From: Methylobacterium sp. WSM2598
GTDB lineage: Bacteria > Pseudomonadota > Alphaproteobacteria > Rhizobiales > Beijerinckiaceae
NCBI RefSeq assembly: GCF_000379105.1
Contig: NZ_KB900609.1
Coordinates: 7,399,785-7,463,784 of the forward strand
Direction of reading: 5' to 3'
DNA length: 64,000 nucleotides
In this document: positions 53,114 to 60,875 of the stretch, piece by piece
How positions within the stretch are numbered: the first letter of the stretch is position 1
Layout of the letters: every line of letters begins with the position of its first letter
The notes under the pieces: generated by a model
What the model was told of the DNA's origin: nothing
The model's database searches: none
The model's input: only the letters and a program-made list of their open reading frames with translations
Translations under genes and position numbers: made by a program

Positions 53114-53215
53114 AGAGCATTTTCCGGCGAAGCGGACGCCGGTTCGCCGCGGAAAATGCCGCAAAACCAGAGGCCTAGAGCAAGAGCCGATTGCAACGCG
53201 ATCGGTTCTTGCTCT
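53114..53215 (+). repeat. 102-bp two-hairpin repeat, copy E
   Basis: AGAGCATTTTCCGGCGAAGC ... ATCGGTTCTTGCTCT. Belongs to the same sequence variant as copy B (GAGCAAGA/TCTTGCTC arms) but in the opposite orientation, free of any gene. Confidence 0.9.
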
Positions 53216-53233
53216 CGCTGCGCCCAAGGCGAA

Positions 53234-53330
53234 ATCATGACCCATAGCGGCCCCTCGCGGCGGATGTCGGGAATGACCGGTTGCGTGGGTTTTCCGGGCG
53301 TTTGATTTCCGGACGCGCTTCTCTCATCTC
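53234..53330 (+). repeat. Dispersed repeat family 2, copy 4
   Basis: TCATGACCCATAGCGGCCCC, then TCGCGGCGGATGTCGGGAATG and GGTTTTCCGGGCGTTTGATT. The best-preserved copy; it begins 18 bp after 102-bp repeat copy E. Confidence 0.65.
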
Positions 53331-53459
53331 CGCCGGCACGCCGTCCTCGCGCATCAGGCGAGTCAGCGGGCGCGGCTACCCTGGCCGTGAAGAATCGGTC
53401 TCATTGTTTACATGCCAGCCGACGAGTAGAGCGCAAAAGAGTGTGGCTCGCCTGGCTCT

Positions 53460-53561
53460 AGAGCATTTTCCGACGAAGTGGATGCCGGTTCGTCGCAGAA
53501 AATGCGGCAAGATCAAAGACCTAGAGCAGCACCCGATTGCAACGTGATCGGGTGCTGCTCT
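53460..53561 (+). repeat. 102-bp two-hairpin repeat, copy F
   Basis: AGAGCATTTTCCGACGAAGT ... ATCGGGTGCTGCTCT, nearly identical to copy A at 14073. Flanked by CT and AG so that the ends read CTAGAGCA and TGCTCTAG. Confidence 0.9.
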
Positions 53562-53604
53562 AGATGAAAGCGGGTGGCCTGCTTTCAACGCGGATCTACT
53601 CAGC

Positions 53605-54666
53605 TCAGCTCTCCAGGTAACCTCGTACGGGCAGGAGCCCATGACGGGAAAGGGATTCCATAACTGTCCTCAAAACCGAGTGAGGAAGATGCCCCCCCGC
53701 ATAGAGCCTCGGCGGCGATGCTTGGAGCGCGTCGCGGCCATATGCCATGATATGAGCAATGGCCTTATTCGCGTTCGTGAATGCATTGCCCTGCCGCACT
53801 TCGATAACGGCCCTAAAAGCGTCGGCAACCGCCGCCGATATGGACGCCGAGCACTGCTCAGCTTCTGTGAAGCGGCCTTGCTGGAGATGCTCGAGCACCG
53901 TCGCGAGCTGGGCCGGGAAGGCGTTGGCAGTGCTGAGCAGGAAGCCATCGTACACGCCGCCGTGCGCTTTGCTCCATTGAGCATAGTCGCCTTCGGCGCC
54001 CCGCAGGAGCGTCACCCCAGCGGGCATCCGGCCTGACAGCGCAACCTCATCGGTGCCGCTGCTGTCCTTGAACAGCAGCAGGTTCGGGAAGCGCTCCGCC
54101 AGCCCAGCGACCAGTGCCGGCGTCATGGTGTTCCCGGTCACTTGCGGCAGCTGGTAAAGAGCGATTGGCAGACCACGCTCAAACACAGGCGCGAGTGCCG
54201 CGCCGATCGCGTTTTGCGAGAGGGGCGGGTCGGAGGTCGGCGGTGCGACTGTGAGCCCGCGGACGTGACTTGCCGCCAAGGCGTCGGCGACCGAATCTGT
54301 CCCGGCACGCCGGCAAAGATAATCCAGAACTTTGTCGATCAGAGCAAGCATGGCATCCGTCGTTGGGCGCAGGACACCAACAAGGAGATCCAGGCCATGT
54401 TGAGCAGCGAAGGGAAGCACAACTTCCAGTGCCGCGAGCGCCTCCGCATCATTCATTTCCCACGCATCACCGGTTGAGCCAGGTACGAGATAGCCCTTCA
54501 CGTGAGGTGTCATAAAAGCCAAATGCGCGAGTTGGCGGTCGCGATCGATGCGTCCCGCTTCATCGTAGAACACGAGTGTCGGCGACCAGAGCATCGGAAC
54601 GCCAGCTGGGAAGAGCAGACCCGTGAGCGTCGTGCGGTCGGTCGGGAGGTCATGAACTACAGGCAT
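53605..54666 (-). CDS. Dihydrodipicolinate synthase/N-acetylneuraminate lyase family protein
   Basis: 353 residues from the ATG at 54666 (GAGGAGCGG upstream). DapA-type TIM barrel: GSTGDAWEMNDAEALAAL (substrate-binding loop), YQLPQVTGNT with the catalytic Tyr in YxxP, and LLLFKDSSGTDEV with the Schiff-base Lys. About 50 residues longer than DapA, mainly at the C-terminus. Family members are aldolases or dehydratases acting on 2-oxo acids. No metabolic partner is adjacent, so the substrate is unknown. Confidence 0.88.
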   Translation of the reverse strand: MPVVHDLPTDRTTLTGLLFPAGVPMLWSPTLVFYDEAGRIDRDRQLAHLAFMTPHVKGYLVPGSTGDAWEMNDAEALAALEVVLPFAAQHGLDLLVGVLRPTTDAMLALIDKVLDYLCRRAGTDSVADALAASHVRGLTVAPPTSDPPLSQNAIGAALAPVFERGLPIALYQLPQVTGNTMTPALVAGLAERFPNLLLFKDSSGTDEVALSGRMPAGVTLLRGAEGDYAQWSKAHGGVYDGFLLSTANAFPAQLATVLEHLQQGRFTEAEQCSASISAAVADAFRAVIEVRQGNAFTNANKAIAHIMAYGRDALQASPPRLYAGGHLPHSVLRTVMESLSRHGLLPVRGYLES

Positions 54667-54954
54667 GGTTGCCGCTCCTCGCTCACCACCGCTTGAGCCG
54701 CGGGGCCAACCTGCGCCCCCGAAGCAGCTCACTCCCCCTGTCAACTGACCAGAGGATCAGAGCCCATCGTCGTCAGAGGCGATAACGCGCCGAACGAGGC
54801 GAAGCTCCTCCAGGATTTGCTCGCGCGAGGAGCCCTGGGCGGCCTCGGTCGAAGGTCCGGACGTGGCGCGCAGGCGAATATTCCGAATGCGTATGGGTTG
54901 ACGATGCCCATTGAACGGCACCGCTCCGGTGGCCGATGGCACATCATATGGGTA

Positions 54955-55616
54955 GAGGGAGTGTTGAGCTTCACGAGCGGCGCTACGCACATCGAGGTAG
55001 AATGGTTCGCTGCTCAATCGGGACACGTTAAGAGGGGAGGAGATAGCCAGAAACGCACCCGCTGTTCTGCTCCTGCACGGCGCAGACGGCCTGACTTTCG
55101 CAGATGGATCTCGTTTGGCCGCACGCACCATCGCGGCTTCCGGCTCTCACGTCGCCTTCGTCTACTACCTCGATCGCACGGGCGATCGGCGGGTCGCCTC
55201 CGCACGAATGCGGCAGAACTTCTCCCTCTGGGCGGCCACCGTGCGGGACGCTGTGGACTGGCTGGTGAAGCAACCCGGTGTGGACGCGAACCGTCTCGGC
55301 ATCGTGGGCATCTCGCTGGGTGCAGCTCTCGCCTTCGAGACGGCCGCGGCCGATGGGCGCGCGAAGGCCATCGTCGACTGCTTCGGGCCCTGCCGAAACA
55401 GCTCGCCGCGCACCGGCCGCGGCTCCCGCCCAGGTTGATTCTGCACGGAGTCATGGATCCAATCGTACCGGTGTCGCGGGCTTACGCGATCGAACGCCTG
55501 CTCAAGGAGCAGGGGACGTCTTACGAGACCAAGGTCAATCCAGGCCAGGGGCGTGGCCTCACGGTGCGGCCCAGGTTGATGTGGCCGCTCGGGTGGCGAG
55601 CTTCCTGGACCGGTGA
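54955..55616 (+). pseudogene. Dienelactone hydrolase-like gene, frameshifted several times
   Basis: Pieces in order: HIEVEWFAAQSG, then in a second frame APAVLLLHGADGLTFADGSR and VDANRLGIVGISLGAALAFE with the nucleophile elbow, then near 55390 a shift to LPKQLAAHRPRLPPRLILHG and DPIVPVSRAYAIERLLKEQG, and near 55555 another shift to GAAQVDVAARVASFLDR and a stop. Together they form a complete alpha/beta hydrolase, but at least three indels prevent translation. Confidence 0.8.
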
Positions 55617-55731
55617 CTTCGCTCGAACTGAGCTGCCATGCTCGTTCGCCGTGGCTTGATCTTCGAGGAGAGCGGTGCGAACAGGCAGGGCCGGTTGGGG
55701 TTGAAATGGCAGCACGATCGGGAGATCAGCC

Positions 55732-56460
55732 ATGCTAGGCAACAAGGTGCTGGTCGTCGCCACCTCGCATGCGGAGCTCGGCTCAAGCGGCCATCGCACC
55801 GGCGTGTGGCTGGAGGAGCTCGCCACCCCCTACTACGTCCTGCAGGACGGTGGTGCCGACATCACGCTGGTGTCGATCCGTGGCGGCGAGATCCCCTTCG
55901 ACCCCCGCAGCGTACCGGCCGAGGCCGGCCGGGGACCCGGTGACAAACCCGCCGACCAGCAGGAGGTACCGGCGTCGGTCCGGCGCTTCCTCGCGGATGA
56001 GCGAGCCCGAGCGGTAGCGAAGAACTCTCCGGCTCTGACGAGCGTGGATCCGCAGGCGTTCGATGCCGTGTTCCTACCGGGTGGACACGGACCGATGTGG
56101 GATGCGGCCAACGATGACACGCTCGCGCGGATCATCGGCTCCATGATCGATGCCGGCAAATTCGTTGCGGCGGTCTGCCATGGCCCTGCGGGCCTCGTGC
56201 GCGCTAAGCGTCGGGACGGGCACCCCATCGTCGAGGGCCGTAGAGTGAGCGCCTTCACCAACACGGAAGAGGAGGCAGTCGGATTGACCAAGGTTGTTCC
56301 TTTTCTGCTGGAGGACCGGCTGAAGGAGCTCGGCGGCAAGTTCGAGCGTGGTCCGGACTGGCAGCCCTATGCGGTGCGGGACGGCAACCTGATCACGGGC
56401 CAGAACCCGCAATCCTCGGATCTCGTCGGCCGCCACGTGCTCCAAGCTCTGTCGCTCTGA
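55732..56460 (+). CDS. DJ-1/PfpI family protein (class I glutamine amidotransferase-like, Hsp31-like)
   Basis: 242 residues, ATG preceded by GGAGATCAGCC. The nucleophilic Cys lies in FVAAVCHGPAGLV; AVFLPGGHGPMWDA and the Glu in TGVWLEELATPYY match Hsp31-type proteins with an extra cap segment. Likely a glyoxalase III, deglycase or chaperone acting in the cytoplasm under stress. Intact, between two broken genes (dienelactone-hydrolase-like and OsmC-like). Confidence 0.88.
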   Translation: MLGNKVLVVATSHAELGSSGHRTGVWLEELATPYYVLQDGGADITLVSIRGGEIPFDPRSVPAEAGRGPGDKPADQQEVPASVRRFLADERARAVAKNSPALTSVDPQAFDAVFLPGGHGPMWDAANDDTLARIIGSMIDAGKFVAAVCHGPAGLVRAKRRDGHPIVEGRRVSAFTNTEEEAVGLTKVVPFLLEDRLKELGGKFERGPDWQPYAVRDGNLITGQNPQSSDLVGRHVLQALSL

Positions 56461-56468
56461 GCCAAGTC

Positions 56469-56717
56469 GTGTCGGCCCAGTTCAAGATCTCCCTGAGGCA
56501 TGTTCAAGATTATCAATTCCTCGTCGAGTTCGACGAGTCGCTGCCTTCTCTCCTGACCGACGAACCTGATCCGATCGGGGCGGGAGCAGGACCATGCCCC
56601 GAGCAGATGCCGGCGACCTCTGTGGCCAAACGCCTTGGCGGCAGCTTGGTCTTTGCGCTCGGGCCGTGCCGGCAGAAAGACTGGGATGAGGGCCAGTTCT
56701 TAGCCTCAAGCAAATGA
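56469..56717 (+). pseudogene. OsmC-like protein, 3'-truncated
   Basis: GTG start, then FKISLRHVQDYQFLVEFDES, LTDEPDPIGAGAGPCPEQMP and ATSVAKRLGGSLVFAL, matching the first half of OsmC-family peroxide or thiol-oxidation proteins. The family's first catalytic Cys position (usually NCLSSSL) reads KRLGGSL, and the sequence stops being family-like after residue 65, ending at 82 residues instead of about 140-180. Confidence 0.6.
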
Positions 56718-56725
56718 TTGCGCCA

Positions 56726-57298
56726 TCAACCGGCCCGTTGAGCGACACTGTTCCAGTACTTTCTTAGCTGCTCTTCTCGCTCGCGGCCCGGCCAGACTCG
56801 GTCTTCACTGTAGAAGGCCGGCGCGCCTTCGACCTGATTTTCCGTGATGTCCGTATGGTAGCCCTCAAGTTCTTTATCATAGGTCAATATTCCCCACGGG
56901 ATCGTGAGATGATGGACGCCCAGACCCATAAATCCCCCGAACGTCACATCCACATAGAGGACGCGCCCGCTCACCTTCTCGATCAACAGCCGCTGGATTG
57001 TGCCAATCTGATGATTATCCCGGTTGAACACAGCCGTCCCTTCGACGCGATCACTCTCGATAATGGGCTTCAACGAACCGGATTGATCGACGGGACCCCA
57101 CAGGTAATAGCCACTCTCTAAGATGCCGCCGGCCACCACCGCTCGGCTCACGTCTTGGGTCCACGCCTCATCAGGGCCTAGCTGCAGGAGGCGGGTCCAC
57201 GGACCATGTTGGGCGGGCAGTCTCTCGCCTGTGGGATCGTAGGTGTACCCGCGCAAGTCGGGGGAGCTTGCAGCTTGGAAGACGTAATACGTTCTCAT
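56726..57298 (-). CDS. PRC-barrel domain-containing protein
   Basis: 190 residues from the ATG at 57298 (GGGAGGCG upstream). A central PRC-barrel-like segment of about 70 residues, GTAVFNRDNHQIGTIQRLLI then GRVLYVDVTFGGFMGLG and HLTIPWGILTYD, is typical of small soluble PRC proteins in alphaproteobacteria. Function unknown; often stress-linked. 51 bp from the next minus-strand gene upstream, perhaps one operon. Confidence 0.8.
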   Translation of the reverse strand: MRTYYVFQAASSPDLRGYTYDPTGERLPAQHGPWTRLLQLGPDEAWTQDVSRAVVAGGILESGYYLWGPVDQSGSLKPIIESDRVEGTAVFNRDNHQIGTIQRLLIEKVSGRVLYVDVTFGGFMGLGVHHLTIPWGILTYDKELEGYHTDITENQVEGAPAFYSEDRVWPGREREEQLRKYWNSVAQRAG

Positions 57299-57349
57299 GA
57301 ACGCCTCCCTTTGTTCCTGTCGCCAGTGGTGCGGCATCCCTACACAAGG

Positions 57350-57862
57350 TCAGACGACTTCAGCTTCGATCCCGAGCCATTCCTTGATCTTGCCCATCAT
57401 GGTCCGGTCTGGCGTTGCCGGTTCAGGAATGCGTTTGGCCTGATCCAGCCTTTCGCTCACCTCGTCCTCGCTCAGAAGGATGGCCTGACGGCCAATGGCC
57501 AGGGCCCCTTCGAGCACCGTCAGTCCTTCCTCGAAGCTCAACGGCGTCCTGTACGTGCGCGCATTGATGTAGTTCTGGCGCAAGCGTTCCACCTCGGGTG
57601 TGTCCGCGCAGGCCAGGCGGGTGACGAACGGCAGCAACCGTTGGCGTTGCACGTCGTCCGCGTCGTCATTGAGCAGCATCGCGAGGCGGCAGATGGGCCG
57701 CGAGAAGCACCGCGGCATCATATCGACCCGCCACACCGACTGGTACGGAAACCCGGCCGCGACGATGGCGGCTTCGTTGATGCAGGTGCCGCCGTCCGGT
57801 CCTGGAAACTGGTGGGACCCGGCCTTGAGCCTCCAATTCAGGATGTAATCGAACCGCGTCAT
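57350..57862 (-). CDS. Conserved hypothetical protein
   Basis: 170 residues from the ATG at 57862, which has GGAGGTAGCC directly before it (an ATG 12 bp further upstream lacks such a site). The start, MTRFDYILNWRLKAGSHQFP, followed by GPDGGTCINEAAIVAAGFPY, is one I associate with a widespread Rhizobiales protein of unknown function. Soluble, with several Cys and acidic/basic patches. Probably co-transcribed with the PRC-barrel gene. Confidence 0.75.
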   Translation of the reverse strand: MTRFDYILNWRLKAGSHQFPGPDGGTCINEAAIVAAGFPYQSVWRVDMMPRCFSRPICRLAMLLNDDADDVQRQRLLPFVTRLACADTPEVERLRQNYINARTYRTPLSFEEGLTVLEGALAIGRQAILLSEDEVSERLDQAKRIPEPATPDRTMMGKIKEWLGIEAEVV

Positions 57863-58084
57863 GGCTACCTCCATGCCGCCCCCTCAGCAATCTTGGGCGC
57901 CGCGGCGCGCCGTCAATGCGGGATCAACCAGCCCGGAGCCTGGTTGGCCTGCTTCTACGGTCGGTGCCCCCTGGCTGGTGAGGAGTGTAGCAGTCCTGAT
58001 ACGTCAACTGATTGCTCTCCCATCGAGGGAACCGCCGAGGCTCCGGCTCGTTGTAAGGCCAAATCACGTCCTACGGAGCATAAG

Positions 58085-58216
58085 ATGTCGCGGCTTGATG
58101 AGCGAGCGGCAGCTAGCATATTGCCGCTGCCGTCGATCGGCAAAGCCCTCATCGGGTTTGCAGCATCCACAACAGGCCTGATACTCGCGATGCTGATGCT
58201 CGGCGGCATTGCATGA
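58085..58216 (+). CDS. Possible small membrane protein
   Basis: 43 residues: a short charged start (MSRLDERAAA) and one strong hydrophobic helix (ALIGFAASTTGLILAMLMLG). No clear ribosome-binding site and no known family. Listed because the helix is convincing, but it may be chance. Confidence 0.25.
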   Translation: MSRLDERAAASILPLPSIGKALIGFAASTTGLILAMLMLGGIA

Positions 58217-58422
58217 CGACTTGCTAGGATAGCCGTCGACGAGCCGGATTTCTTTGATTTTTTCTGTTCGACCATTTCAGCTTCGACCAAGTGAGCACTT
58301 AACCTCCGTCGGCTGAGATGGAGGAGTCCTGATGCTGATCAAGGTGCGGTCTCGGCACGCGCATAATATGCTGACGACGAGCGTGCCGCCTGGCACACCG
58401 ACTGGCTGGTCCTGTTGCTCCG

Positions 58423-58704
58423 ATGATGACGCGAACGCTGGCCATCGCTGGAGCACTCATTGCAACTCTGAGTGCTGCCGAAGAGAATCCTTCGCGGTGC
58501 GTGGTTCTCGACAGCGCGGATCTGCTCAATCTGTGCTTGTCGCTCGAACACGAGGACCCGTCTTACTGTCAGCAGATCCATGACCTCGACATGCGCAGAT
58601 GGTGTCGGACCCAGTTGGGAAATACAGATTTCGAGGAAGAGGAGCCGGATCTGGAGGCTGTGCCCAGTCCGCCAAGGCGTTCCGCTCGACCCGGACGAAA
58701 ATAG
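58423..58704 (+). CDS. Possible small secreted Cys-containing protein
   Basis: 93 residues. N-terminal hydrophobic segment (TRTLAIAGALIATLSAAEE) suggests export; the mature part has four Cys (SRCVVLDSADLLNLC, SYCQQIHD, RRWCRTQLG) and an acidic then basic tail. No recognised family. The cysteines would pair in the periplasm. Moderate support. Confidence 0.45.
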   Translation: MMTRTLAIAGALIATLSAAEENPSRCVVLDSADLLNLCLSLEHEDPSYCQQIHDLDMRRWCRTQLGNTDFEEEEPDLEAVPSPPRRSARPGRK

Positions 58705-58750
58705 TTGGCTCCGTTATGTTCAGTCGCACCATATGGACGGGGGTTATGCC

Positions 58751-59125
58751 CTACTCATCCTTGAGCAGCGCGGTCAGGCGGGCGAGAACAACTTCGACAG
58801 GTGCCGGCTTCCTGATCCAGGGGACGCGCTGAAACACGACCGGCAGTGTCGCCGTGTGGTCATAGCCGCTATAGACCAGGAACGGGATTCCGCGGCTCTC
58901 AAGATCGCGTGCGAGCGCCTCGCACGGCCCATCCGCGAGCGCGTTGTCGAGAACCGCAGCAACCGGCTCGTTGGCCCGCAGCCACTCTTCGGCTTGAGAA
59001 CAGGTCGGGAATGGGCCGGCAACCGTGAAGCCACGCAGCACCAACTGATCGGCAAGCTCAATGCCGATGAGAGCCTCGTCCTCGGCGATGAGGATGCAAC
59101 CGCGCGGACCGCGTTCACCGGCCAT
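58751..59125 (-). CDS. Single-domain response regulator (receiver)
   Basis: 124 residues from the ATG at 59125. Receiver landmarks: acidic pair Glu15-Asp16 in IAEDEAL, phospho-acceptor Asp60 in AAVLDNALAD, Ser86 in VYSGYD and Lys106 in RKPAP. No output domain, so it probably acts as a phosphate shuttle or sink for the kinase encoded just upstream. The start region is a 16-bp unit repeated three times, each with AGGAG and ATG. Confidence 0.88.
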   Translation of the reverse strand: MAGERGPRGCILIAEDEALIGIELADQLVLRGFTVAGPFPTCSQAEEWLRANEPVAAVLDNALADGPCEALARDLESRGIPFLVYSGYDHTATLPVVFQRVPWIRKPAPVEVVLARLTALLKDE

Positions 59126-59168
59126 GCCACTCCTGGGCCATGCCACTCCTGGGCCATGCCACTCCTGT
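59121..59168 (-). repeat. Three tandem 16-bp units carrying ribosome-binding site and ATG
   Basis: GCCATGCCACTCCTGG repeated three times (last base of the third differs). Read on the minus strand each unit supplies AGGAG, five bases, then ATG. As 16 is not a multiple of three, the three ATGs (59125, 59141, 59157) are in three different frames; only the one at 59125 reads the receiver directly. Confidence 0.9.
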
Positions 59169-59306
59169 CGCCTCACGGCCGACCTCGATCTGCGTGGACG
59201 GGAATGACGCGCCACACGCCGCAAGCGGCGATGAGCCTCCCGACCAGATACAGTTTAGCTCAAGCCGCTGCCGCGGGCGAGTTCGTCGATGGCGAGCGTG
59301 GGGTAC

Positions 59307-60476
59307 TCAGTATTCCGGAACCAGCCGCGCTTCCACGAGTGGGGCTGTCACGCTGATCCAAAATCCTTCGGGCCGATGTTCGGTGTTCACCTCCGCCCCG
59401 CACTGGGCCTCCAGCATCTTCTGGATCTTCGTGCCCACGCCAGCCCGGAACGGCGGCTTCGCACGATGGCTGCCGTGCTCGGACCACACGAGGTGTAACA
59501 GCCGCTTCCCGTCTTGCCTGACGAGGCCCCACTGCACCTTGACCCTCCCGCCGGCAGAAGAGAGCGCCCCGTGGCGTTCAGCGTTCGACCTGAGTTCGTG
59601 AAGGGCCATGCCAAGCGGCACGGCGAGGTCCGCAGCAAGATCGAGTTCAGGGCCGTCCAGCACCACGCGGCCGGTGTCATGGCTGAGGTGCCATTCGAAC
59701 TCGTGCGCGAGAAGGTCGTCGAGGCGTACGGTTTGCCAGTAGTCGTCGGACAGGAGCGCCTGCGTTCTCGCCAGGGAGGCGATCCGGTCGGAGAAGGCGC
59801 GGTATAACTCATCGACGCTGCCGCTCGCGCGCGCGGTGACGCCGAACAGGGCCTGGAGTACGGCGAGATTGTTGCGGGTGCGATGGTGCAGCTCGCGGAC
59901 GAGCAGGTGCTGGCGCGCCTCGCTCTGACGCACAATCGACAGCGCCTCGTCGCGCTCAGTCACGGCCCGGCGCAGCTCAAGCTGGCTCGTCACTTGCCGG
60001 GCGAAGACCATCAGAGCCGATGCCTGCTCACGGCTCAGCCCTGCTCGCGGGTTGCGGTCAAGCACACAGAGGCTGCCGAGCGGCAGGCCGTCCGGCGTTT
60101 CCAGCCGCGCTCCCGCGTAGAAGCGCAGGTACGGAAAGCTCGCGATCAAGGGGTTGGCTGCGAACCTCGGGTCTAAGCTCATGTCCGGCACGACGGTGAG
60201 CCCGGGCGTGAGGACAGTCGTGGCGCAGACTGACACATCGATCGGCGTCTCTCGGATGCCCAGGCCCACCTCGGCCTTGAACCATTGACGGCGGTCCTCG
60301 ACGAGGCTGATGGCGGCCACCGGTGTTCGGCAGATCTGGGCCGCTAGCTGAACGACCTCGTCGAAGTCGTCTTCTCTGGGTGTATCGAGAACTCGGTAGG
60401 CGCGCAGAGCCGCCAGCCGTTTCTCCTCCCATGCTGGACTTTCACACGCGTCCGTCACGCACCACACCCTCACCAT
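59307..60476 (-). CDS. GAF-domain sensor histidine kinase, HWE/HisKA_2 type
   Basis: 389 residues from the ATG at 60476. GAF domain at about residues 25-165 (DDFDEVVQLAAQICRTPVAA, GSLCVLDRNPR), a phospho-acceptor segment with His197/His198 (LVRELHHRTRNNLAVLQALF), and an ATPase domain with ALHELRSNAERHGALS as the N-box. The expected Thr in ELxTNAxKHGA is Arg here. No membrane helix, so it senses a cytoplasmic signal. The receiver gene follows in the same direction, 181 bp downstream. Confidence 0.88.
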   Translation of the reverse strand: MVRVWCVTDACESPAWEEKRLAALRAYRVLDTPREDDFDEVVQLAAQICRTPVAAISLVEDRRQWFKAEVGLGIRETPIDVSVCATTVLTPGLTVVPDMSLDPRFAANPLIASFPYLRFYAGARLETPDGLPLGSLCVLDRNPRAGLSREQASALMVFARQVTSQLELRRAVTERDEALSIVRQSEARQHLLVRELHHRTRNNLAVLQALFGVTARASGSVDELYRAFSDRIASLARTQALLSDDYWQTVRLDDLLAHEFEWHLSHDTGRVVLDGPELDLAADLAVPLGMALHELRSNAERHGALSSAGGRVKVQWGLVRQDGKRLLHLVWSEHGSHRAKPPFRAGVGTKIQKMLEAQCGAEVNTEHRPEGFWISVTAPLVEARLVPEY

Positions 60477-60875
60477 CGGATACGGGTCAACAACACAGGA
60501 TAATCCCGGGTTCAATCGCAGGAGGCCTGGTTGGGGCGCGTTGCTACTTGTCTGGCGCTCGCAGCGGGCCGTCAAGCTGCACTCGAGACGCGCGGGCGCC
60601 AGCGCACTGGCGGAGAAACGATCGCCGCTTTCGAGAGGTCCGCTGTCGAGTGTCGAGCGGCCAATCCGGCGACCCTGATCGAAGCTCCGGAAGTCGCGCA
60701 TCCCTACCGTTCGCTCCTGCGCCAGAGCGGCAGGCATGCGCCAGCTCCGCCATCTAACAACCCTCCGGACCACCCTGCTCCACCCGCTCACCACCTCCAC
60801 GCAAGACGCACGCGTCCGCTCTCAACCGCCATGCTAGCCTTCGGCAGGCGCAGGAGACGCTGATGGGAGGAAACC
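60477..60875. other. Divergent intergenic region
   Basis: About 400 bp between the kinase and the secreted hydrolase gene, with no supported gene. Contains, at about 60640-60662, GGTCCGCTGTCGAG then GTCGAGC, a stretch shared with 38368-38395. Confidence 0.5.
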
